This document shows, one piece after another, positions 23,291-36,239 of a stretch of 64,000 bases of DNA. The translations under genes and the position numbers were made by a program. The notes under the pieces were generated by a model. It did no database searches, was not told the origin of the DNA, and saw nothing but the letters and a program-made list of their open reading frames with translations. The stretch comes from Forficula auricularia. Its lineage: Eukaryota; Arthropoda; Insecta; Dermaptera; Forficulidae. Position 1 is the stretch's first letter; each line of letters starts with the position of its first letter. The DNA lies in the NCBI GenBank assembly GCA_024734495.1, contig JALMQS010000032.1, forward strand, positions 620,001 to 684,000, given 5' to 3'.

Positions 23291-24842
23291 AAGGTTATAC
23301 ACCCGCGCCCGAACAGGACCTGACTGCCTTTGACCACAATTTATAACTATCAATTTATAACTGTCACTTATAACTGACGCTAGCTAGAACTGTCAATTCA
23401 GCAATCCAGAAAATCTGTGTTGGAACAAAGATTTATAACTGTCACGTCTGTAAGCTTCATAACTGGCTTCCATAGGACTTGTGTTCACTAAAGTTATAAC
23501 TGACTCTTGCGAACAGTCATATCAAACCAAAGCCCAAGTAAATTGGGAAGGAAAAGAATCGGTTTTTTTGGGCGCCCAAACAAATAACCTTACATTCCGT
23601 GAATAATAAAAAACATATTAAAAACAACCTACCCCTATGACCTGCTTACCCCCAAGTGATTCACCCCCAAGTGTTTAACCCCCAGTGAAAAGTGAAAAAA
23701 AAAAAAAAATAAAAAAGTTATAATCCAACAGTCACCTGAAAAGAAATATGCAATCTCTACAAGACACACCTGTGAGTAAACCAAAATTTAACTATAAACA
23801 GTAGTGAAAAGTGTTAAGAAAATATTGAAGGAAAATAATAAATAATAAAGCAAAATACAAGTATAGTAAAATAATAATATAGAAAAAGGAGAAATACAGA
23901 TATAACAACAAAGAAATAGAGAAAGGTATATAAAGAAATATTGAGGAAAAGACAGAAAGTGTACAAGTATTGAGAGTCTAACACTATGTCACTGATAGGA
24001 AATATAGCCGAAAAAGCTAAAAATAACCAAATCAGATATTAAAGCAGTTTTTGTAATTATTTTATTCAACCAAATGCAAACAGAATAAAGTCTTGTATCA
24101 GTGGGCTTTTTTTTTTTTTAAAACAGAAAATAGGGAGACTCAATTGTAGTTTATGGTGGAAAGAGAAGGAAAATATTATAAAGTAACAAGGCTAAAATAG
24201 ATAAACAGAGATGATTCCAAGTAAACAAAGAGATTACGTCAGAGGTAGAAATAAGTATAAAGAAATCAAATATAGGTCAATAAAAAGACAGAGAGAAACA
24301 TAAGATATCAGATAATAAGTAGGTCAGACAATAAAAGAAAATGTAGAAGAAAAATATAGCCACATTACGTAACAGGAATTACGATAGGTTAAGAACATTA
24401 AGTAGGTCAATAAAGAGCTTACTAGACAGAAATAGAGAATAGAAACAAAAGAACAGAAATAAACAAATAAAAGAAAGAAAATTTACCCTCTAATAAAATA
24501 AATATAAAAATAATATATCTTTTAATAAAATCAAGTAATTAAAATAGCTAGAAAATATAAATAAAAAGCTTAATCATTATACAAATACATATATTTTTAA
24601 TCATTCAGTAAATTTTTTTTACTGACAATATTGAATAATAATAAATAATTTTAAGATTTTTGATAAAAGTTCAATAGTCACTCTCGCCACACAAATACTA
24701 CCCTTCCTGCTTCAGCCCCCATCTCTAGTATAGCTCCCACCCCCCAAGTCCACGACACTAATACACAAAAATATATTCTCAATCCCTAATCAAAATCTCC
24801 CATCTGTACCAGCCCCTACTTTACCCTAATAAAAGTAGAATT

Positions 24843-25386
24843 ATGTTAAATAAAAGAATATCTAGAAATTATACAATCTTTAACGGTGAAATAGACAACC
24901 TCACCCAATTCATTGTACAGACGGAGAAAGTATTAAATATATTCTTTGAGGATAATAGTGGATGGGACTACAAGACTATGTTAATTGGAAGGGTTAGGAA
25001 CAAACTATGTGGAGAAGCCAGTTTTATCAGTAAACGCACAGAACTTTGATACATGTGAGGAATTAAATAATGTCTAAATGTGTTAGCCATGCAAGATAAG
25101 AGGAAGATACCACACTCATTATCTGATTTAACTTCACTTGTAAAACAAGTAGGTATCACCATTAGAATTTATAAAATTTTATCCAAAACAAAATTAAATC
25201 TCTTATGCAATTATTATACACTAAATTATAATTCAGAACCTGAGCTGGGGTCAGCTAGCTCACCATTAGCTTAAAATCACTGTAGGTCTAAATGACCCCT
25301 TAGGCTCACTTATTAGAACTAAAGACCCCAAAACTTTAGAGGAAGCCCTTCTAGGCATTGAAAATCTACATGTAGTAAAGAACTAA
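24843..25386 (+). pseudogene. Gypsy-type gag remnant
   Basis: Three frames together give a gag-like protein: FNGEIDNLTQFIVQTEKVLN, then a part with MQDKRKIPHSLSDL, then VGLNDPLGSLIRTKDPKTLE and EALLGIENLH. The phrase order, ending in the PKTLEEA motif, is typical of gag proteins of errantivirus/17.6-like gypsy elements. Frames are broken near 25050 and 25170-25270. It is not expressible as a full gag. Confidence 0.75.
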
Positions 25387-25879
25387 AAATTGGTCCAATA
25401 AATATACATAAAAGCCCTGGTCCAAGTAGAAATAAAATCTCGCACCAAATTCTATACCAAGACAAATTTAATTCGACAACTACAAAATTTTACCCCCACA
25501 AAATTTTACCCCAGACAGCACTTTACAGCACTCTGAAATAACCCTCCTACTATTACTACCCCCTGTCGACCAAATAATTTTAACAGAGTATACAGAAATT
25601 ATAGAAACCCTCCTCTGGATCGAGACGTTTGCACAAAATTTTATAAACCAATCAAACAGACCTCCAAAATTTAAATTATAATGAAGGAAAATTTTTTAGA
25701 CGAAAACGACGCAAATTTTTTTAGAATAACCGGCCCAATAAAACAAGAAAAATCTTTCCACCAAAATTATCATCCACAAGACCAAGCTTAAGACAAACTA
25801 AACAAATCCTCCAAAATTTCTCCAAAATAGGTGCCGACATTCCTATTGGACAAAAAGACTCCTCCAGTAACTACCCTTT

Positions 25880-26348
25880 ATAATCCACCTCATTAAAAAA
25901 TTAAAATATTCATAGACAATTAAAGTACACATTCATATATTAATCCTAGATTAGCAAATAAAATTTTTAAAAATCACCACTTTAACCCCATTATTAAATA
26001 TTCGCCCACGGTTCTAGTAAACAAAATTTGTAATAAAACGACCATTTTTCGAAATTTTTAATAATAAAATTCCCCTTGTATTTCACTCCATATAATTTTC
26101 CATTCAAAGTTTGAAATGTTATTAGGCCTGATAATATTCGGAAAATTGGCAAAATTCGATTTTATTAATGACAAATTAATCACAAAAAAAGAGAACTTTT
26201 AAAATTCATTATTTAATGGTCAAATTTGAAATGTCAACAATGAACAACCTTAAAGTTGATCTTTCAGGATTTTCGAGCTGAACATTTAAACAACGAAGAA
26301 AAATTCGACTTTGCAAATTAATCCAAAAACATAAAAATATAATTTATG
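25880..26348 (+). pseudogene. Gypsy-type protease and pre-RT remnant
   Basis: The frame reads KIFIDN, a stop, then STHSYINPRLANKIF. This is the aspartic protease active-site region with the glycine-type residue replaced by a stop. It continues through FEMLLGL.IFGKLAKFDFIN and, after a frame break, HLNNEEK, the segment that normally leads into reverse transcriptase in gypsy elements. It ends at the assembly gap. Confidence 0.7.
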
Positions 26349-26448
26349 NNNNNNNNNNNNNNNNNNNNNNNNNNNNNNNNNNNNNNNNNNNNNNNNNNNN
26401 NNNNNNNNNNNNNNNNNNNNNNNNNNNNNNNNNNNNNNNNNNNNNNNN
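26349..26448. other. Assembly gap (100 N)
   Basis: Exactly 100 N. A round number usually marks a scaffold join of unknown real size. It falls inside the gypsy element, so the missing part is probably the rest of pol and the 3' LTR. Confidence 0.98.
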
Positions 26449-27569
26449 ATTATATGATTTTCATAATTTAAAAGACATTAATTAGGTTAACAATAGTATT
26501 TCTTACCTATTTTTATAATTAAAGAATTTCCTTCTGCTAGTTAAGGAGGTGAAGTTGGCTCTTAATCCAAACCATCGGGGATGAATGAGGAGAACTTTTC
26601 TGATGCAAGCGCGACTTTCGATTGTCCTCTAAAGGTCATCTCTTTGCCAACTAAATTAATATTAAATTATAATATATTTTGAAATTATTTTAAATTTAGA
26701 ATATAGTTAAATAGTACCTGAGAAGACCATGCCGAGTAACTTCTTCAGTTAAAAGCTTTATTTTAATATTATTTTTAAATTAGTCCAAATTCTGATAAGA
26801 GTCTGATTTACTTTGAGAGCACGCCAGTTAAAAAAAAAATAAAAATATATAATATCTCGCCCACTGTACCCTCCCCACCTCCACCCACTCGACCCCACCC
26901 CGAAACCGCCTCTACCCCTGAATCACCCACCACTGCCCCACCTCTCCTCTGCATCTGTTTTGATTCATATGATTCACTTTTTTTTAATAAAACAAAATGT
27001 GTTGTTTTTTCAGAAAATTGAGACCTGCTCTTGATTACTTTTTATTCTATTAAATAAATAGTTCATTATAAAAACAATTATAAAACGTTTATTAATATTT
27101 CTAACGTTTAGGGACAACAAAATATGGTAAAATCCAGCAATCGCAATACTTTTCAGAACTTTGAGAATAAGATTTACCGACCCATGTCTGCCTGAGCACA
27201 ATGGAAGAGGAAAAATTTTTTAAAACCTCAAGAATGGAGTTGGTCTACCTCAGAATAATTAATTTGATTGCAAAAAACCCATCAAAACAATTGTACAGTG
27301 GAAACATTTAAACGATAGCGAATTAGTATCCTAAAACCCCCTAACCAGTGAATTTCATCAAAATCCGGTAGAGTCGTTTTCAAAAATAGAACAAGATGCA
27401 ATATATAAACAAATAAATAAATATATATACAAATATACAATTTTGCTCGTTGTAATAGAGTAAATATATTTAAGATTCACTATCCTCATTATATAACTAA
27501 ATAATAAAAATCTTTAAATAAATTAATGGGAAATTGAAGGAGGCGAATCCAAGGATAATGCAAAAATAC
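26449..27569. other. No gene recognised; C-rich patch
   Basis: 26866-26946 is a C-rich CCACC repeat like the bodies of the Helitrons at 32721 and 33831. 27340-27440 has the AATTTCATCAAAATCCG and CGTTTTCAAAAATAG phrases typical of transposon tails. No host exon was seen. Confidence 0.4.
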
Positions 27570-27620
27570 ATTCGAATAAATTAAATTCATGGAAAATAAT
27601 TTTCAACCTCTTCGAAAATG

Positions 27621-27651
27621 GACGTTTCGTGAGGATCTTCCCCTTCTTCAG
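27621..27651 (-). other. Hammerhead-like motif
   Basis: On -, CTGAAGA, A, GGGG, a loop, CCTC, AC, then GAAAC and GTC. Stem II is imperfect. The surrounding element is not delimited. Confidence 0.5.
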
Positions 27652-27699
27652 GGTTTGAGTAGATTCTTTCACAAATGCAACAATTCAGAAGTCTTTGAA

Positions 27700-28249
27700 A
27701 CTTGAATATAAAGTCATTAAAAGCATAATACACATACTGTTAAAATTTGAAGATGATTTACCACACCAAACATGAAATAATTGCAATTAAAAATGACATT
27801 TTTTAGCATAAGTCAATATAGCCACTCGAGTACCTATTTTATTTCTGTCCTCCTGATTCAAATCTTTTAATTTACCTTTTATTTTAAGATGAATAAAACT
27901 GTTCAATTACAATGTACTGACTGAGCGAACGGAGGAATGCATTTCGAGGCGCCTCTTTGAGCCATTCACAAAAACCGACAACCGATGGATCGGGCCTGGG
28001 CAGCCTCAGTCGAGGCAACGGCGCACCTGCCTCGGGCGAGGCACGTACTGACCGACCAGGCAATTGCCTCAAGGGGCTGGCCTCGCGAAGCAAACCCTCA
28101 GTCAGTATCCGGCTATTGTCTCGTTTCCATATCTCTCTTGATAAAAGTAAAATTTCCTATTTTCCTAACAACGCGCGCGCCTATAATGCCTATTATAGTT
28201 AATCCGCCGCTGGTGACGTCATGGATTCCCTTATCCTAAGTAAGCAAAT
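27700..28249. other. GC-rich patch of unknown nature
   Basis: 27915-28110 is GC-rich and bounded by inverted decamers ACTGACTGAG (27916) and CTCAGTCAGT (28099). Overlapping frames on both strands arise from composition. It may be a small MITE, but no target duplication was recognised. Confidence 0.35.
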
Positions 28250-28943
28250 AACCTTGACGTGTTCTGATGTAGGCCATCCACTTGACTTTGCCATACGAGC
28301 CTGGCCCTCACTTACATTAATATTTAATAAAATTATTTATAATCATGTGAGGGGGTTAGTTGCATTCTTAGACTCTACGGGCACACTGATTGATGTATAT
28401 AAATTTGGTTGAGTTTGGTAAATGGCCAAGATTTTTTATTTTTTGACCCCTCCCATTTTGGGCGGTTAGATTTTGCATTTTTAGACTTCTGGGGGTCAAC
28501 TTATTATGTATACAAAATTTGGTTGAGTTTGCTTAAACGACCTAGATTTTTAATTTTTAACCCCCCCCCTCGACTCACCTTAATTTTGGGTCGATATGCA
28601 CCAAAATCTAATCAGCTCTTAATCACCCAAAACTACGTGTGAAATTTGGTTTCGATATTTACACTAGTATTTGAGCTAGCTCGTCCACAAAAATTTGGTA
28701 ACGCACAGACTAACTACTACTAACAGACATTTTGACAAAACAATTATTATCTCGAAAAATATAATTTTTTTCGTTGTTTACTTATTAGAGCTTTTTTGTA
28801 GAGGAAAATGCCATGGATTACGCTCAATTTTTTAATCAAAATAGTTTCAGCACGTTTTTGAGATATTTCGAAAAAAGAAGGGAAAAAAAATCACTTTTGA
28901 TGCACGATTACAATACTTGACCATACACCCTGTATGGTAAAGT
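28250..28943 (+). repeat. TACCATACA-family repeat, second long copy
   Basis: Collinear with 6604-7384, from GACGTGTTCTGATG to TGTATGGTAAAGT, with only one or two units of the 16-base tandem block. It lies upstream of Rpb5. Confidence 0.75.
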
Positions 28944-28949
28944 AAAATA

Positions 28950-29310
28950 AAAATTTTAAGAAAAATTAAAAAATTAAATGCAACAAATAAAATACACTAA
29001 AAGGTATAAAATAATTATTATCTTATTTAGTTACAACTAAACGACGAAATATTAACACGAAATTACTTTTTGAAGTCGGTGCCAAACATATACCTTTTAT
29101 GAATCGCACTCGACGGATCTTACTTAGTACGTTTGGAGGATATGCTCGCTTATAGGTATAGTTTGTTTGGTACCGAATTCAAAAAGTAATTTCGTGTTAA
29201 TATTTCGTCGTTTAGTTGTAACTAAATAAGATAATAATTATTTTATACCTTTTAGTTGTATTTTATTTGTTGCATTTAATTTTTTGAAGTCGGTTTTTAT
29301 TTTTTTCTTA
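28950..29310. repeat. Palindromic CCGACTTC element, second copy
   Basis: The inverted arms contain AACTAAACGACGAAATATTA and its complement around a centre near 29100-29160. Homologous to 7393-7789. The left terminal CCGACTTC has decayed; the right end GAAGTCGGTT is at 29287-29296. Confidence 0.8.
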
Positions 29311-30143
<833 letters not shown>

Positions 30144-30146
30144 TAG

Positions 30147-30236
30147 CTTTGTCATGATCGTGGTTATCTAGTTACTCAGGATGAATTAGATCAGACTCTT
30201 GAACAGTTTAAAGAGCAATTTGGCGACAAACCAAGT
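30147..30236 (+). CDS. Rpb5: RPB5 exon 2
   Basis: The acceptor TTTTATAG and a 69-base first intron precede [20 protein letters not shown] and [10 protein letters not shown], part of the N-terminal jaw domain of RPB5. Read in phase 0, the exon ends CCAAGT before GTAAAA. That end does not join exon 3 in frame with any GT-AG pair. The 4.7-kb intron that follows holds a nested group of mobile elements and two Helitrons. Confidence 0.95.
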
Positions 30237-31160
30237 GTAAAACCATTTCGATACTCATCTTTCAATTTATTAATTATATAAAAAATAAATACAATTATTT
30301 AATAAAAACAATCTCGAAACGTTTATTAGAAATACAAACGTTCCAGGAGAAATTCTCCCTTTATCAATGGAAATTTCGAAAAAGAGTTGCTTTAAGACAG
30401 TTGTTCCGCCAAATGTGTTTTAAGATCTTTTTGAAATTTAGAGAGATTATTATTTAAATACTTCTGCATCAGATTTGGTGGCAAAACCAAATTTACGAAC
30501 AATCTAGTTCCGGAGATATGAAATTTAAAAAATAGAGTTTTTCCAGACTCTGATACATTGCACTATACCGGATATCGGAAAATTTACATACATATTTAAT
30601 TAGGTACTTACGTATTAACGCCACCGCAGTAGCTGCTACAGATTTGGCGGTTTTTAAATTTCGCCAATCTACACCTAAAATTTTTGAGATAAATCATAAA
30701 ATAGAATAAATCAGTTCCCCTCTGTCAAAAACAACTTGAACGTTTGTTTATGATCTCGGTTTGATTAGATAAAAACGCGGGTACATTAACGTGCCACCGC
30801 AAGGTTTGTTTGGGAACGCATTTTTTATCTAATCGAACCGAGATCATAAACCGAACCTATCTAAGTTGTTTGCAAGGTTTGTTTGTGAACGCATTTTTTT
30901 ATCTAATCAAACCGAGATCATAAACCGAACCTCATTCATAATCTTTAAAGAATTAGGTGTCGGTTCTAGGTGAAACATTTTAATAGATAATAAGTAAAAA
31001 TATATTTTTCTAGGTGGGTTTCACAAATAAAACAAATATATGTTTTGAGTTTTTCGACTATTAACAAAATTTATAATAAAACTTCAACATTTCTCAAATA
31101 CACTCATTACAACCTATAAGTGAACAAATATTCAAAAGAATACCCTTCATTTCTAATCAT

Positions 31161-31628
31161 TTGTCTACTCCATTATGTTCTTCCCTTAGATCATATGGAA
31201 TTACTCCTGCTTTGTATAATAACAATAATTTAGGCTCTCGACTAATTAATAATAAAATAGACAAAATTGATAAATTAGACAAAGCAGGAGTATATAAATT
31301 GACTTGTGATGATTGTGATGCATTTTACATTGGTCAGACTGGTCGCTCCTTCAGAAAACGCTACTCTGAACATATTGGTGCACTTAAACGCCTTGACCGA
31401 TCTGATAACATCAATTTAGATTCAACTTCTGCTTTCGCCATTCATTTACATTCCTCTACTCATTCGGCCTCTATTAATAATCCTATTCCTATTCATTTTG
31501 AAAGAAAAGGCCTTAGGTTGGATCTTTTGGAGTCCACAGAAATTAAAAGAGCCCTTTCAAATAATAGTAACATCCTTAATAACCATTTAGAAGTTAATAA
31601 AAATACCATTATAGATTATATTTTATAA
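31161..31628 (+). pseudogene. PLE GIY-YIG endonuclease domain (C-terminal fragment)
   Basis: A 155-codon open frame, intact to its stop. GVYKLTCDDCDAFYIGQTGR carries the two halves of the GIY-YIG motif (GVY ... YIG), followed by SFRKRYSEH with the catalytic-type Arg. H.HSSTHS and ERKGLRLDLLESTEIKRA then follow, the usual tail of Penelope-type proteins, where this nuclease follows the reverse transcriptase. The frame is opened by truncation, so the ATG is not a real start. The CxxC pair (CDDC) just after GVYKLT is typical of PLE nucleases. Confidence 0.9.
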
Positions 31629-31916
31629 TTTAAATAACCCGAAAAATATTATTTCCCATTCTCAAAATTTCTATTTTAATATTTTACTATTGTTTCTTTC
31701 AAGTTCTTAACCCCTCCTCCCTTACCTTATTCTACTTCTTCCTTTATTTCTAAGCCCAGGGATAATTCTAAGCCCTTAGTTAAACTCCTTTGTTCATTTG
31801 TCTATTAATACAATAACCAATACTGCATTCTTTCCCCCCACCATGTACGTTCCTCCCAATTGAACTTCACTTATACATTTGTTTCCAATTTTAAATTTAG
31901 TTTTCTTTTGTAACTC

Positions 31917-31949
31917 CTGATGATGGGCTCATAACCCGAAATATATATC
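31917..31949 (+). other. Hammerhead-like motif at PLE 3' end
   Basis: CTGATGA, one T, GGG-loop-CCC, GAAA, then T-ATAT-A closing a minimal stem III, and TC as the predicted cleavage site. CTC before the core pairs with GAG after it to start stem I. The position behind a GIY-YIG frame ties the motif to PLEs. The extra base before stem II is non-canonical. Confidence 0.65.
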
Positions 31950-32720
31950 GAGATAAAAAACTCAAAACATTTATTTGTGAAACCCACCTAGAAAAATATA
32001 TTTTTACTTATTATCGAACCTATTCAAGTTGTTTTTTGACAGAGGGAACTGATTTATTTATTATTTTATGATTTATCTCAAAAAATTTTAGGTGTAGATT
32101 GTCAAAATTTAAAAACCGCCAAATCTCTAGCTGCGGTGGCGTTAATACGTGAGTACCTTTAATTATAATTAAGAAACTCTTCTTACCATTTTTATAAAAA
32201 ACCAAACCAACCACAATGACCAATAGGTATATATTTTAAAAAAATTTTGATTCATAGTTACAACACAGTTTCTGAGATAATAATCAATAAATAATGAAAA
32301 ATGTATAAAAAAAATTTACACTAAAAACAATTTGGCAAGAGCGCATTTATTTAACCAGCGAAAGATGTATAAAGTGCGCATGCGGTAGATTTTTTCAAAA
32401 TTATAATTTTCATAAGGTGTAACGTAGGCGTTGATTACATTTCTTAAAAAATAAACGATTTTTATATATATGCACTTATTTTAATGATATAACAATCAAT
32501 AAAATTTATTTTTTTCTTTTATACATATAAGTATATACCCGCATATGCCGTTTGCTATCGTTTATTCGAATCTGAACGTTTCGAGAGAAATGTTCCCTTT
32601 ATCATTGAAATTTGGAAAAATAGTTGCTTTAAAAAGAAAATATAAAGCTATCTTTCGAAATTTCCATTGATAAAGGGACAATTTGTTCTGAAACGTTTAT
32701 ATTTCTAAATATATGGTAAA

Positions 32721-33012
32721 CTAGCTGCAACTCTCGACCCCCCCCCCCCCGAATCCCGCAGCACCCCCACTCCCGCACCATGCCCAACCCCCGCCCCCAC
32801 ACCACCACCCCAACACTCCATTCCGCACCCTAACCCACTAATCCCCCTCGCCCCAACCCCCCGCCCCCAAAACCCCTCCAGCACCCCCGCACCATGCACC
32901 CGTTCCCAACCCCCGCCTCCACACCACCACCCGCACCCCACCCACCTCGAACCCCGCACTCCATCCACCCCGGACCCCACCCCGCGCCCTCCAACCCCGC
33001 GCGCACCACACC
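32721..33012 (-). mobile_element. Truncated non-autonomous Helitron, C-rich
   Basis: On - it ends TTGCAGCTAG (CTAG at 32721-32724), as at 9630 and 33831. The body is a degenerate C-rich repeat. The 5' part is missing, and open frames in it are composition artefacts. Confidence 0.65.
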
Positions 33013-33830
33013 CCCAAAGATGGAATCAAATCAAATTATATATATATATTTATATTCGGTATATGTAAATGTTTATTTCAGCACCAAGCAGAGGACAACC
33101 TCTCATTGATTCCTCTCTATGAACAACTCCTGCTACTCTTGTCAAAAACAAAATCTTTGTCATTGTAATTAAGTCCACATTTTGGAAATTTCCCTAAATT
33201 TTAATCAAATAAATTATGTTCCTTTTAAAACTCCCCGCTTGGGGGAGTTCTTGATTTTAGGTTTCTAATTATAAGCTCTCTGTTCTCTAAAAGATTTATC
33301 TTACGGACGAATGTCAAAATTTGAAATTGTAACTTTTGATGCGTTCACTTTATATTAATGTTTATTATTAGTGATCCTGATTTTTAGCTTCAAAAAAATC
33401 AAAATGTGCAGCAATAAGTTCAAAATATGCAAAAACGTGCAGTTAAAAACCTGAAATGTGAAAAAATATTTAATATTTCTATTTAAAACATGCAACACCA
33501 AGCGAATCTTAGCTAAATTATATGTGATTTTTATTTATAAAATTAAACTTTTGTTTAAAAATTATCAAGAGTATAATATATTTATCCAAAAATTAAATTT
33601 TTATTTTTTTGGCATAGGTGCTGCCTCTTAAATATCTGTGGTCTATTACCTTAAGAGGATATATTTAAAATAAATGCTTCACTTGCCAAATCGATCAATC
33701 CATAAAACAAAAAGTGGAGAAATGGGATGAAATAATGTACATTATTTATTATTCACTGGCCAAAAATTGTTGTCATTTAGTGGTGAATGTATGTATTATT
33801 AGGGAAATTTGTTTTGAATATAAAGGTACA
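33013..33830. other. Intron 2 DNA, no gene recognised
   Basis: 33075-33115 shares a repeat phrase with 17500-17530. The remainder is anonymous AT-rich DNA. Confidence 0.4.
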
Positions 33831-34527
33831 CTAGCTGCAAGGCCCGTCTCAGCGGCCCTCTTGCTAGCCAGGAGACACGCCCCTGGACCCCCCGCACCAT
33901 GCACCCGTGCCCCCTCCACCCACACCCTACCCCGCACCCCACCCCGGCCTCTGGACCCCCCATCTGAACACCCCATCCCCGGACCGCACTCCCGCGCCCA
34001 CCCCCGCACCCTTTTTTTGAATTTCTAGCCTCCTAGTGGCCCACAGATTATTTATACAAAATTTGGTTGAATTTGGTCTAAGAGCAAGAATTTTCATTTT
34101 TGACTCCCCCCCCCCCCCTCCCCCCCATTTTGGGTGGTTAGTTTTTTGCATTTCTAGTTCTCTAAAGGCCGACAGATTATGTATACAAAGATTTTGATGA
34201 GTTGCTCCAAGCGCAAGAATTTAGATTTTTCACCCCCCTCCCTTTTTTTTTGGGTGGTTTTTTGGGGGAATTTTTTTTAAACAAAGTCATCAGAAATCAC
34301 ATCCCCTACAACTTATAATAAAATTTGCCGTAGGATTAATAGTTTAGGAGTTATTTGATATTTTCATTCGTTTTTACGTGAATCGTGAGCATCTTTTCGT
34401 GAAACCCCGGAAACAGTACAGACAGACATACTGGAATTTTGTTGAGGGTGCTTGAAACTTGTGCAACCAAAATTTGGCGTGATTTGGAGCAATGTACAGA
34501 CAAAACCTTAATTTATATATGTATAGA
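33831..34527 (-). mobile_element. Complete non-autonomous Helitron
   Basis: On - it starts TCTATACATATATAAATT (T at 34527) after an A, and ends with the hairpin GGGCCGCTGAGACGGGCC, then TTGCAGCTAG (CTAG at 33831-33834) before T. This is the full Helitron signature: 5' TC, 3' hairpin and CTRR, A/T target and no inverted repeats. The body has a ~115-base repeat and a C-rich minisatellite, but no Rep/helicase coding. Confidence 0.85.
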
Positions 34528-34895
34528 TTTAGGAGTCATTCAAGTGGTTTTGACATTAAAATTTAATAAAATTCAGAAAGTGAAGTTAATCGATTTGGCA
34601 AGTGAAGCATTCAAATAATAAATATATTTTATTTATTACTTGAAATCGTCAAAGACATTTCTTAATTCAAGAAATCGGGAAGCGATATGTTTGATTTATA
34701 TTTGACAAAATGTTCCCTATTTCTTGTAATAGGAAATTTCACAAATTTGGCGTAATTCATCAATAAGAGAACACTCTCATTAAATTCCTCTAAAGAACTT
34801 TGGGTCTCTACTCATTACACATTAGTATTAGGTTTCTTTTTTCTAGTCACTTATAAAATAATTAAAACAATCAACTTGTTTTTACATTACAATAA

Positions 34896-35323
<428 letters not shown>

Positions 35324-35392
35324 GTATCCTTTATAAAAAATTTATAATACATTAATTGTTTTTTTTTCTGTTCACTGATTTATTTTAATTAA

Positions 35393-35548
<156 letters not shown>

Positions 35549-36239
35549 TAAAATAAAATCAATTAGTTTTTGATGAAAAAATTGATGATTTATATGGTTA
35601 CTAAGAATTTATATATTTATTTCAGTTTAAGACATTTTTCAAATTGTGTTTGTTCTATAAACAACTGAACTGATGTAGGTGAACTTAAGGCCATCGATTC
35701 ATGTCTAAATTTATTTTATTTTATTTCCTCTTTTATACGTCGTGGTCTCTTGGACCCAGCTTCTTGCTCTGGTGAAAAGACTAACTTTACTCTCCTGTCA
35801 TCTTCATTTAGCCTTATGGTCTAAATATGAAATAAATAAATATATTTTTAGTAACTATACTCCCATTATCATAAAATAATAAATAAGTTAAGCAACCAAC
35901 TCATTAGTAAATATGACTGACTTAAATGAGTAAATTCTCTAAATAAATGGGGGTTCCGATGACACTTTACACTCCACAATCTTACATATTCTTGTTATTA
36001 TTATTTAAAGGTTTAGTCTAAAATATATACCTAGTTGTGATCTATCTGTTGACTCGTGTATTGTTGTTATTGCTTATTTTTACAAGACATTGAAAAAATT
36101 GTAATTTAAAAGATATCAAATTGTAAGTAATTTCATCTCATTATCTTTAATGTAAATAGGAAATTAATTACAATTTTCAATTAAACCAGCTTCTACTTTT
36201 AATAGCCCTTTTCATATGATGAGAGATGCTATCCTCAAT

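Larger units (their letters stand above)
23300..26348 (+). mobile_element. Decayed Ty3/gypsy LTR retrotransposon, truncated by gap
   Basis: In order: a region with repeated TTATAACTGTCAC (23340-23510) that may be LTR or leader; GGGCGCCCAAACAAA at 23569-23583, resembling a tRNA-Lys primer-binding site (weak); an A-rich leader; gag (24843-25386); and protease to the start of reverse transcriptase (about 25880-26348). The rest is lost in the run of N. The LTR boundaries are not defined. Confidence 0.65.
30933..32015 (+). mobile_element. Penelope-like retroelement, 5'-truncated, with inverted ends
   Basis: It has a GIY-YIG endonuclease frame, a hammerhead-like motif 290 bases further on, and terminal inverted sequences of about 60 bases (30986-31053 and 31955-32015) sharing TTCTAGGTGGGTTTCAC. 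GAACCT flanks both sides (30927-30932 and 32016-32021), a plausible short target duplication. The reverse transcriptase part is missing. Confidence 0.8.
30603..32157. mobile_element. MITE with ~135-base inverted ends and 8-base target duplication
   Basis: The left end GGTACTTACGTATTAACGCC and the right end GGCGTTAATACGTGAGTACC are inverted copies extending about 135 bases. The target TTTAATTA is duplicated at 30595-30602 and 32158-32165, and the uninterrupted copy at 38430-38960 shows the empty site. Eight-base duplications occur in hAT, P and Mutator-type elements; the end sequence does not decide between them. It is in turn split by the PLE at 30933. Confidence 0.8.
30303..32700 (-). mobile_element. 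Host repeat of the three-level nest
   Basis: 30380-30602 and 32158-32480 are two halves of one repeat that is present uninterrupted, in the opposite orientation, at 38430-38960. Hammerhead-like or degenerate variants (CGAAACGTT with GATAAAGGGA) lie at 30334-30375, 32578-32620 and 32660-32695. The family appears to be a non-autonomous PLE-type element. It is split by the element at 30603-32157. Confidence 0.65.

Noticed and set aside
23569..23583. Definite primer-binding site
   Set aside because: The match to the tRNA-Lys 3' end is short and partly palindromic, and no LTR end (CA) directly precedes it; kept only as a weak hint in the gypsy entry.
27957..28239. Overlapping frames in the GC-rich patch as a host exon
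   Set aside because: Frames on all strands arise from GC content; no splice sites or recognisable protein.
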